Shown here one piece after another: positions 13,464 through 19,318 of a DNA stretch of 19,318 nt. The position numbers and the translations under genes are program-made. The notes under the pieces are model-generated. The model saw nothing but the letters and a program-made list of their open reading frames with translations. It ran no database searches and was not told where the DNA came from. Source of the DNA: Acetatifactor sp. (GTDB lineage Bacteria > Bacillota > Clostridia > Lachnospirales > Lachnospiraceae); assembly GCA_016293615.1 (NCBI GenBank), contig JAEDDX010000050.1:1-19318 (forward strand), written 5' to 3'. Position 1 is the stretch's first letter. Every line of letters begins with the position of its first letter.

Positions 13464-14120
13464 TCATACTCTCAATTCCTGTACCGGGACCTCCTCCTCG
13501 CACAGTTCCAGTTTGCTGACCGACACCTCATATGCCGTCCTTCTCTCCACATGCTCCTCATCCAGCTTCTTCATGTATTCCCTGCTTTGGATTCTCCCCC
13601 AGACCGCACAGCGCTCTCCCACATGAAAGGTGCTTGCAAAACGTGCATTTCTCCCCCAACAGATGCAGGGAATGTAATCCGACTTACCGTACGGACGGTT
13701 GACGGCAAGCAAAAGATCCGCGATCTCCCTCCCCAGAGGCGTCTTGCGATAGATCGGTTCCTTACAGATATATCCGTCCAGATAGATCTGATTGGTCTTG
13801 GAGCTCTCCTCCAGGTCATCGATAAAAATGACTTCCCTCGCGAACACCGACAGGACCAGTTTATTCTTGCGTTCTTCGTGCCTGTTGTAAGATCTGAACT
13901 GACCGTTGATACAGATCAGCTCTCCTGTGTAGTCTGCGGTTACATCCAGAAGCCGTTCCGAAATCATCACAGGGATGATATCGTAGCTTTCACTCAGACG
14001 CATGCACCTTACATCAACCATGTAGAAACCTTCCCCGAATATCTCGTGGCTGTATGTAAAACCACTGATGATTTCCCCCATAACCGTTACCTGATTATTT
14101 TCAATTACCTTATCTGTCAT
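13464..14120 (-). CDS. tandem OB-fold SSB-like protein
   Basis: About 218 residues from MTDKVIENNQ. The ATG at 14120 has AGGGAGA 6-8 nt upstream; a longer in-frame version has no ribosome binding site. Two OB folds are visible. The first (about 8-95) is diverged (VTVMGEIISGFTYSHEIFGEGFYMVDVRC...). The second (about 103-205) is close to single-stranded DNA-binding proteins: LDGYICKEPIYRKTPLGREIADLLLAVNR, YIPCICWGRNARFASTF, GERCAVWGRIQSREYMK. It lacks the acidic DDxPF tip that recruits partners in housekeeping SSB, and lacks the long Gly/Gln linker. It is therefore probably not the main SSB, but a clostridial specialised paralogue whose role in DNA metabolism is unknown. It stands alone, divergent from typA. 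Confidence 0.8.
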   Translation of the reverse strand: MTDKVIENNQVTVMGEIISGFTYSHEIFGEGFYMVDVRCMRLSESYDIIPVMISERLLDVTADYTGELICINGQFRSYNRHEERKNKLVLSVFAREVIFIDDLEESSKTNQIYLDGYICKEPIYRKTPLGREIADLLLAVNRPYGKSDYIPCICWGRNARFASTFHVGERCAVWGRIQSREYMKKLDEEHVERRTAYEVSVSKLELCEEEVPVQELRV

Positions 14121-14192
14121 ACTGTTCTCCCTTCTTGTTCTAAGACTTTTTCCGGTAATCCCATCCCTCTGAAACAAACACTGATGGCTACT

Positions 14193-14220
14193 ATTATATA
14201 TACAATAGAATCACCGCCAA
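14193..14220 (-). promoter_or_regulatory. candidate promoter of the SSB-like gene
   Basis: Minus strand TTGGCG (plus 14215-14220), 16 nt, TATAAT (plus 14193-14198), about 75 nt before the ATG at 14120. Together with the typA promoter it accounts for the 300-bp divergent gap, which otherwise shows only a small hairpin. Confidence 0.55.
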
Positions 14221-14320
14221 TAGTACTTATTTCCATCGTCTAATCTTGCGGAATCTCGCGCCATAAGTCTGTAACATCCGTATTTTCTGCATAAATAGTG
14301 TTTTTCAGAGGGGCATTTGC

Positions 14321-14349
14321 TTGCGTCCTCAAAAAAAAGGTGCTATAAT
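14321..14349 (+). promoter_or_regulatory. promoter of typA
   Basis: TTGCGT (14321-14326), 17-nt spacer with an A8 run, TATAAT (14344-14349). The leader of about 65 nt has a small hairpin (CCCC-CTGTTTT-GGGG) and ends in GAGGT 4 nt before the typA ATG. Confidence 0.75.
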
Positions 14350-14422
14350 CATGTGGTTTTGAAATCAAGCCCCCCTGTTTTGGGGAACGAAAAGCAATTT
14401 TGTCTGTAGAATCGAGGTAAAT

Positions 14423-16255
14423 ATGAGACAAAAAAGAGAAGATGTAAGAAATGTTGCCATCATCGCGCATGTCGATCATGGCAAAACGACCCTGGTAGAC
14501 GAGCTGCTGAAGCAAAGCGGTGTATTCCGTGAAGGTCAGGAGGTTGCAGAACGCGTCATGGACTCCAACGATATTGAGCGGGAACGCGGCATCACCATCC
14601 TTGCGAAGAACACTGCTGTCATGTATAAAAACACCAAGATCAATATCATAGATACCCCCGGGCATGCTGATTTTGGCGGGGAAGTCGAGCGAGTTCTGAA
14701 GATGGTGAACGGTGTCATTCTTGTGGTGGATGCTTTCGAAGGCGCCATGCCCCAGACGAAGTTTGTGCTTCGCAAGGCTTTGGAATTAAAGCTCCCCGTC
14801 ATCGTCTGCATCAACAAAATCGATCGTCCCGAGGCTCGCCCCGACGAAGTGGTTGACGAGGTGCTGGAGCTTTTCCTGGAGCTGGATGCGGACGATTCCC
14901 AGCTGGACTGCCCCTTCATCTATGCCTCCGCGAAAGCAGGCATCGCTTCCACCGATTCCTCGGAACCCGGCGTGAACATGGAGCCTCTGTTTGAGACCAT
15001 CGTCAACTATATCCCCGCTCCCGAGGGGGACCCCGAGGCAGGTACTCAGGTTCTGATCAGCACGATCGACTACAACGAATATGTCGGCCGTATCGGTGTC
15101 GGCAAAGTGGACAACGGTTCCATCAAGGTCAATCAGGAGGTCGTCATCTGTAACCACCACGAGCCCGACAAACAGCTTAAGGTGAAGGTAAGTAAACTGT
15201 ATGAGTTTGACGGTCTGAACAAAGTCGAAGTCAGGGAAGCAGGCATCGGCTCCATCGTTGCCATCTCCGGTATCTCCGACATTCACATTGGGGATACGCT
15301 CTGCTCCCCCGAGGCCGTAGAACCCATTCCTTTCCAGAAAATAAGCGAACCCACTATTGCAATGCAGTTCATGGTAAACGATTCTCCCCTGGCCGGTCAG
15401 GAAGGCAAATATGTCACCAGCCGTCACATCCGTGAGAGATTGTTCAAGGAACTGAATACCGATGTGTCTCTCCGTGTGGAGGAAACCGATACCACCGAGT
15501 GCTTCAAGGTGTCCGGCCGCGGCGAGCTGCATCTCTCCGTACTGGTTGAGAATATGCGCCGGGAGGGCTTTGAATTTGCAGTCAGCAAGGCAGAAGTGCT
15601 CTACAAGACGGACGAAAACGGCAAGCGCACCGAGCCCATGGAGCTTGCTTACATCGATGTCCCCAACGAGTTTGCCGGCGCAGTCATCGAAAAGCTCGGT
15701 CAGCGCAAGGGCGAGCTTCGCAACATGGGCACCCTCTCCGGCGGCACATACACCCGTCTGGAGTTCTCCATCCCCGCAAGAGGCCTGATCGGTTACAGAG
15801 GAGAGTTTTTGACCGATACCAAGGGTAACGGTATCATGAATACCGTATTTGACGGATATGCTCCTTACAAGGGAGACATCCAGTACAGAAAACAGGGCTC
15901 TCTCATCGCATTTGAGGCGGGTGAGACCGTAACCTACGGCTTGTTTAACGCCCAGGAGCGCGGCACTCTCTTCATCGGTCCCGGCGAGAAGGTATATTCG
16001 GGCATGGTAGTCGGGCAGACCGGCAAGAGCGAAGATATTGAAGTCAATGTCTGCAAGAAAAAGCAGCTGACGAATACCCGCTCCTCCAGCGCGGATGAAG
16101 CACTGCGTCTGGTTCCGCCCAGAATTCTCTCTCTGGAGCAGGCATTGGACTTCATCGATACCGACGAGCTGCTGGAAGTTACGCCAAAGAGTCTGCGTAT
16201 CCGCAAGAAAATTCTCGACCCTCTTATGAGAAAACGCGCATCCATGAAGAAATAA
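14423..16255 (+). CDS. typA: ribosome-associated translational GTPase TypA/BipA
   Basis: 610 residues, the family length. EF-G-like GTPase that binds ribosomes and supports 50S assembly and growth under cold or stress. G1 AHVDHGKTTLVDELL, switch RERGITILAKN, G3 DTPGHADFGGEVER, G4 NKIDR. Domain II (about 205-300), the EF-G domain III/V-like parts and the TypA-specific C-terminal domain are all present (RGLIGYRGEFLTDTKGNG, GEKVYSGMVVGQ, KKQLTNTRSS, RIRKKILD). GAGGT precedes the ATG. It is a single-gene unit with a clear promoter and a strong terminator. Confidence 0.98.
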   Translation: MRQKREDVRNVAIIAHVDHGKTTLVDELLKQSGVFREGQEVAERVMDSNDIERERGITILAKNTAVMYKNTKINIIDTPGHADFGGEVERVLKMVNGVILVVDAFEGAMPQTKFVLRKALELKLPVIVCINKIDRPEARPDEVVDEVLELFLELDADDSQLDCPFIYASAKAGIASTDSSEPGVNMEPLFETIVNYIPAPEGDPEAGTQVLISTIDYNEYVGRIGVGKVDNGSIKVNQEVVICNHHEPDKQLKVKVSKLYEFDGLNKVEVREAGIGSIVAISGISDIHIGDTLCSPEAVEPIPFQKISEPTIAMQFMVNDSPLAGQEGKYVTSRHIRERLFKELNTDVSLRVEETDTTECFKVSGRGELHLSVLVENMRREGFEFAVSKAEVLYKTDENGKRTEPMELAYIDVPNEFAGAVIEKLGQRKGELRNMGTLSGGTYTRLEFSIPARGLIGYRGEFLTDTKGNGIMNTVFDGYAPYKGDIQYRKQGSLIAFEAGETVTYGLFNAQERGTLFIGPGEKVYSGMVVGQTGKSEDIEVNVCKKKQLTNTRSSSADEALRLVPPRILSLEQALDFIDTDELLEVTPKSLRIRKKILDPLMRKRASMKK

Positions 16256-16268
16256 ATAGAAATGAGTC

Positions 16269-16306
16269 AAACCGGCATCCGCACACAGCGAATGCCGGTT
16301 TTTATA
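16269..16306 (+). terminator. intrinsic terminator of typA
   Basis: AAACCGGCAT (16269-16278) pairs with ATGCCGGTTT (16292-16301), a 10-bp perfect stem with a 13-nt loop, followed by a T-run. It begins 14 bp after the typA stop. On the other strand it lies 36 nt after the trkA stop and may also end that transcript, though with a poor T-tail. Confidence 0.88.
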
Positions 16307-16336
16307 TTCTGTGTCTTCTTATACAAAAATATCATT

Positions 16337-17716
16337 TTATGCAAAAATATCATTGATGGTCTGCAGTGCCCGATTGTTCTTCTTCGTACTGATGACCACA
16401 ACCTTATCTCCCGCACGGATCACACTGTTTCCATCCGGAATGATGCACTGTGTTCCGCGAACGATCATGGCGATCAGAAGGTTCTTCTTCAGCGTAAATT
16501 CCGTAGACTTAAAAGGTACGTTCAGACACTTCATACTCTCATAAGCGCTGAATTCTATGGCTTCTGCCAATCCGCCCGCGATCTGATGCACGGCGATAAT
16601 ATCGTTGCCGTTCTCGTTATAGACGGCGACATCCCTGACAAAGCCCAGCATGCTGTCCACCGTAATCACAGCGGGCGATACGGTGATATCGATATTCACG
16701 CGGTTCAGCAAAGCTTCATAGTCAGGCGATTCCACCTTCGTTATAATCGAAGGAATACCCAAAGACCAGGCAAACAGTGTAATGACAAGATTATTCTCAT
16801 CGCTTCCTGTCAGCGAGATGCTGACATCGGAGTTCTTCAAACCTTCCTCCAGAAGAATATCTGCCTTCAGTCCGTCCGCATAACAGATCTTGGCCTCCGG
16901 GAGTTTATCGGCAAGCTCCATACAGCGCTTCTTGTTATTCTCAAGAATGGTGACCTGAAGCTTTTTCTCGATCAGCTGTTTTGCCAGATAATACGCGATG
17001 TCACCGCCTCCGATCAAAAACACCTTCTTAGCCGGTTTTTGTACCAGTCCCAGCTTCAGTACGATCTCCTGAATCTGTTCATTTCCGGCGATGATCCCCA
17101 GCACATCTCCGACCTGAATCTCAAAATCACCCTTGGGAATGATCAGCTTTCCGTCCCTGATCACGGTAGTCACCAGCATATCCGTGTCAAAGTAATCCTT
17201 CACCTCGTAAAGCTTCATGCTCTCCTTCGGGAAAGTTCCCTTTTCCACCGTCACACGGATCAGGGATGCCCGGTCGTCAAAGAAAGCCTCCGCCTTTACC
17301 TTCCCGGGAAGTCCGATCTGTCTTACAATCTCCGCAGCGGTCTCAAGCTTCGGATTGATCAGATAGTCGATTCCGAAGTCCTCTGCCAGACTGTTTCTGC
17401 TGTTGGAAAGCCCCGGCTGAAAGATTCTGGCCGCGGCATATCTGGTACCGCACTTTTTGGCAATCATACAAGTCATCAGATTCACTTCGTCAATCGGCGA
17501 AAGTGCAATGACCACATCCGCCGTGTCCGCGCCTGCCTTCAGCAGGACTTCTTTGGAAACACCGCTTCCGACAACACCGCTCACACTGTATCTGTCCGTT
17601 ACGCTCTCCACCTTTTGTTTATTGCTGTCAACAACTACGACATCATGACCCTCCGTTGCAAGCAAATCCGCAAGTACAATGCCTCGTCTTCCCATTCCGA
17701 CAATGATGATCTTCAT
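16337..17716 (-). CDS. trkA: TrkA, K+ channel/transporter regulatory subunit (two RCK units)
   Basis: 459 residues, the full double-unit form. First Rossmann NAD-binding unit: MKIIIVGMGRRGIVLADLLA, VVVVDSNKQKVE, VIALSPIDEVNLM. First RCK_C domain: TEFx-like FPKESMKLYEVKDYF, IIPKGDFEIQVGDVLGIIAG. Second Rossmann unit: VFLIGGGDIAYYLAKQLI, ISLTGSDENNLV; second RCK_C: IIPDGNSVIRAGDKVVVIS. TrkA binds NAD(H)/ATP and gates TrkH/KtrB-type K+ uptake. The membrane partner trkH is not in the window. The gene instead starts 20 bp after a CPA1 antiporter on the same strand, with a GGGGGAG ribosome binding site, so the two are probably one operon. Confidence 0.95.
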   Translation of the reverse strand: MKIIIVGMGRRGIVLADLLATEGHDVVVVDSNKQKVESVTDRYSVSGVVGSGVSKEVLLKAGADTADVVIALSPIDEVNLMTCMIAKKCGTRYAAARIFQPGLSNSRNSLAEDFGIDYLINPKLETAAEIVRQIGLPGKVKAEAFFDDRASLIRVTVEKGTFPKESMKLYEVKDYFDTDMLVTTVIRDGKLIIPKGDFEIQVGDVLGIIAGNEQIQEIVLKLGLVQKPAKKVFLIGGGDIAYYLAKQLIEKKLQVTILENNKKRCMELADKLPEAKICYADGLKADILLEEGLKNSDVSISLTGSDENNLVITLFAWSLGIPSIITKVESPDYEALLNRVNIDITVSPAVITVDSMLGFVRDVAVYNENGNDIIAVHQIAGGLAEAIEFSAYESMKCLNVPFKSTEFTLKKNLLIAMIVRGTQCIIPDGNSVIRAGDKVVVISTKKNNRALQTINDIFA

Positions 17717-17736
17717 GATTCTTCTCCCCCTCTTTG

Positions 17737-19038
17737 TTAATTCGTCCGTCCCAGACTGTTTCTCTGAATACGCTTTGCCTTGTGCTTTTCAATCATGCGA
17801 TACCCGGCAGACACGGACAGTCCCTGTACCACAACCGTAAAGAAAATGGTAATATATGTCGTATTCAACACAATCAGATAAATGTCCTTCGGCAAAAACT
17901 CTGCGGTTCCGAGCGCAAGCGCAAGGGACAGACCGCCCTTTAGCGCACTCCAGGTCATCAGGGTTACAAATTCCACAAAGCTGTAATTACTGGGAATCTT
18001 CTTTCTGCCGGTCAGAAGGCTGGAAAACGCTACGCCTAAGAATCTCGAAACGACCACCGAGACGATACCCACGGGTATCAGCAGCAGGAAGATGCGGCTG
18101 ACATTGGTATTGATGACAGAAATACCGATCATGACGAACAGGATCGCATTGAAGATAGAGTCCAGCACCTCCCAGAAGTCGATGTAGAGATTGTGCGGAT
18201 CATAGACCGCTCTCCTTCTGGCAAGCTTCTCCATCACATTGGCGATATACATACCGCAGACAACGGATGCGATAACACCGGAAAACCCGAAATGCTCACA
18301 GATGACATAGACCGCCGCCACATCCAGCACACTGATGAATATCTGCCTGACGGGGTCAGTCGTCAGCTCCAAACATTTTCCGAGCACAAAAGAAAGTATC
18401 ATTGCGACGGCGAACGCTCCGAGCACTTCCTTCGCCATTACCATCAGAAAGTTGCTCTCCCCGCTTCTGGATACAATACTCTTCACAAAAACAAACAAGG
18501 CGACGCCGGTTCCGTCATTGAACAGCGACTCACTCTCAATGACAGAGGTCACATTCTTAGAAAGTCCCAGCTTATTCAAAATACCGGTTGCGGCGATCGG
18601 ATCCGTAGGGGAAACAATGCACCCCAGTAGGACGCAGGTCCAAATGGATATGTCAAGCCCGAGCAGATGAAGCAGCCCATAAAAGATACCGCCGTAGAGA
18701 AAGGAGGACAGAACCGTCGTCAACAGTGCCAACAGGCTGATTGTTTTCAGATTCTGCCTGAACTTACGCATATTGACCTTGCTCGCTCCCGCAAACAACA
18801 TAAAGCAGAGCACACAGTCCATCAGATAGGCTTCGAATCCCAGCTCTCCAAGCTCTCCGATAAAGCTCTCGTAAAAGCTTGAGATATGGAGCTTTCCCAG
18901 TCCCGACATCACAATTCCTAGGATCAGGGACAATAACAGAAGCGCTATGTCACTCTGCAGATGAAAAAGTTTCTCATTTGCCAATCCTATTACCACAATC
19001 AAAAACAGCAATACGATCAAAATCTCCAGTAAACTCAT
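17737..19038 (-). CDS. CPA1-family Na+(K+)/H+ antiporter
   Basis: About 433 residues. Two in-frame ATGs lie 6 bp apart; the second (19038) is 7 nt after GGGGGAG, the first only 1 nt after, so the second is preferred. The protein is a polytopic membrane protein with about 12 hydrophobic segments. It carries the CPA1 signature of two unwound helices and an Asn-Asp centre: VSPTDPIAATGIL and ESLFNDGTGVALFVF, where the ND pair binds the cation. There is no cytosolic C-terminal regulatory tail, and none is fused. It exchanges Na+ or K+ for H+ in pH and salt balance; which cation it prefers cannot be told. trkA follows at 20 bp, suggesting joint control of K+/Na+ homeostasis. Confidence 0.94.
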   Translation of the reverse strand: MSLLEILIVLLFLIVVIGLANEKLFHLQSDIALLLLSLILGIVMSGLGKLHISSFYESFIGELGELGFEAYLMDCVLCFMLFAGASKVNMRKFRQNLKTISLLALLTTVLSSFLYGGIFYGLLHLLGLDISIWTCVLLGCIVSPTDPIAATGILNKLGLSKNVTSVIESESLFNDGTGVALFVFVKSIVSRSGESNFLMVMAKEVLGAFAVAMILSFVLGKCLELTTDPVRQIFISVLDVAAVYVICEHFGFSGVIASVVCGMYIANVMEKLARRRAVYDPHNLYIDFWEVLDSIFNAILFVMIGISVINTNVSRIFLLLIPVGIVSVVVSRFLGVAFSSLLTGRKKIPSNYSFVEFVTLMTWSALKGGLSLALALGTAEFLPKDIYLIVLNTTYITIFFTVVVQGLSVSAGYRMIEKHKAKRIQRNSLGRTN

Positions 19039-19115
19039 TCGCATACTCCCCCGGTTTCTCTGTCGTGTAAGAAGCGTTCCGGCTCACTGCAACTACCGAC
19101 AACGCCGACTGTTTC

Positions 19116-19124
19116 ATTATACCA
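19116..19124 (-). promoter_or_regulatory. extended -10 promoter of the antiporter-trkA operon
   Basis: Minus strand TGGTATAAT (TATAAT at plus 19116-19121), an extended -10. A weak -35 (TTTCAT) is 17 nt upstream. It lies about 75 nt before the antiporter ATG. Confidence 0.6.
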
Positions 19125-19147
19125 CTCTCCGGAGCAGAATGAAAGTC

Positions 19148-19173
19148 TCAAATCCGTGCCGCGCATGATTTGA
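19148..19173. repeat. short inverted repeat beside the long hairpin
   Basis: TCAAATC (19148-19154) and GATTTGA (19167-19173) form 7-bp arms with inner TGC/GCA pairing. It sits 5 bp left of the long hairpin, so two folded elements lie side by side between the divergent promoters. Confidence 0.5.
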
Positions 19174-19177
19174 AACT

Positions 19178-19227
19178 TGCTTAAGTTAATTCCACCGCCC
19201 GCTTATGCGGTGGAATTAACTTAAGCA
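19178..19227. repeat. 21-bp perfect inverted repeat (long hairpin), 8-nt loop
   Basis: Two 21-nt arms (19178-19198 and 19207-19227) are exact reverse complements around CCGCTTAT. The arms begin TGCTTAAGTTAATTCC and the loop side ends CCACCGC. Pairing continues past a 2-nt bulge for three more pairs. There is no T-run after it on either strand, so a simple terminator is unlikely. It sits between the divergent promoters of the antiporter and the gene at the right edge. It could be a dispersed palindromic repeat, a small mobile-element remnant or a strong operator. Confidence 0.9.
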
Positions 19228-19256
19228 TAAGTAGCATTTATTCTTTCACACATTAG

Positions 19257-19265
19257 TGGTATACT
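19257..19265 (+). promoter_or_regulatory. candidate extended -10 promoter for the right-edge gene
   Basis: TGGTATACT (TATACT at 19260-19265), an extended -10 about 37 nt before the ATG at 19302. The -35 region (TTTATT at 19237-19242, spacer 17) is weak. Confidence 0.45.
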
Positions 19266-19301
19266 CATATCTGCCTTCTGACAGCAGTAGAAGGAGGCTC
19301 T

Positions 19302-19318
19302 ATGAGCAAATATATTCC
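19302..19318 (+). CDS. start of an unidentified gene, cut by the window edge
   Basis: ATG at 19302 with a strong AAGGAGG ribosome binding site (19291-19297), 4 nt before it. Only MSKYI is visible, too little to identify. Confidence 0.6.

Noticed and set aside
14786..16270. Minus-strand open frame of 494 codons
   Set aside because: Antisense to typA, whose GTPase motifs are intact. The Gly/Asp-rich translation is a mirror of typA codons.
16262..17740. Plus-strand open frame of 492 codons
   Set aside because: Antisense to trkA, with no domain of its own and no ribosome binding site at its start.
19178..19227. Long hairpin read as a rho-independent terminator
   Set aside because: No T-run follows on either strand, and it sits upstream of genes on both sides, where no transcript needs to end.

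Overview
The window reads as a stretch of chromosome from a low-to-mid GC Firmicute, most likely a gut-type clostridium of the Lachnospiraceae. The reasons are strong AGGAGG-type ribosome binding sites, Gram-positive style TTGACA/TATAAT promoters, and an L-box (lysine) riboswitch ahead of dapA. The gene families also fit: PcrA with a C-terminal Tudor-like tail, DUF1836, a YerC/TrpR-like regulator, bactofilin, a eukaryotic-type HisA, and a three-zinc-ribbon SPFH protein. Species cannot be told from sequence alone. Nothing looks like a phage, insertion sequence, CRISPR array, tRNA or rRNA.

Left part (1-5720). On the minus strand an SPFH/zinc-ribbon protein (ending in a good terminator) is followed by pcrA helicase, a small single-pass acidic membrane protein, and an RlmD/RumA-type 23S rRNA uracil methyltransferase.

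Middle left (5720-11440). This part is mixed in strand. It holds an XRE-type regulator with a CxxxCxxxC motif (+), an orphan NMT1/SsuA-like lipoprotein substrate-binding protein (-) and a DUF1836 protein (-). The DUF1836 gene is divergent from a YerC-type Trp-repressor-like regulator (+), and the DUF1836 promoter carries a perfect palindrome between its -35 and -10. Then come a bactofilin plus a membrane-anchored, catalytically dead LytM/M23 protein (-), an isolated eukaryotic-type hisA (-), and a small Asn/Asp-rich lipoprotein (+).

Middle right (11440-16310). dapA-dapB form a lysine-biosynthesis operon (-) with a consensus promoter, a complete lysine riboswitch and a transcription terminator ahead of dapA. 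Upstream is a protein with two OB folds resembling SSB (-), divergent from typA/bipA (+), which ends in a strong terminator.

Right part (16310-19318). A CPA1 Na+/H+ antiporter gene lies 20 bp upstream of a full-length TrkA (two NAD-binding/RCK units), both on the minus strand, probably one ion-homeostasis operon. The final 280 bp hold divergent extended -10 promoters, a 21-bp near-perfect hairpin and the first codons of a gene that runs off the right edge.

Most of the window is housekeeping. The items worth a second look are the DUF1836/YerC control region, the bactofilin with a dead LytM partner, the isolated eukaryotic-type HisA, the antiporter-TrkA pair and the long hairpin at the right edge. 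I saw no convincing new multi-gene system.
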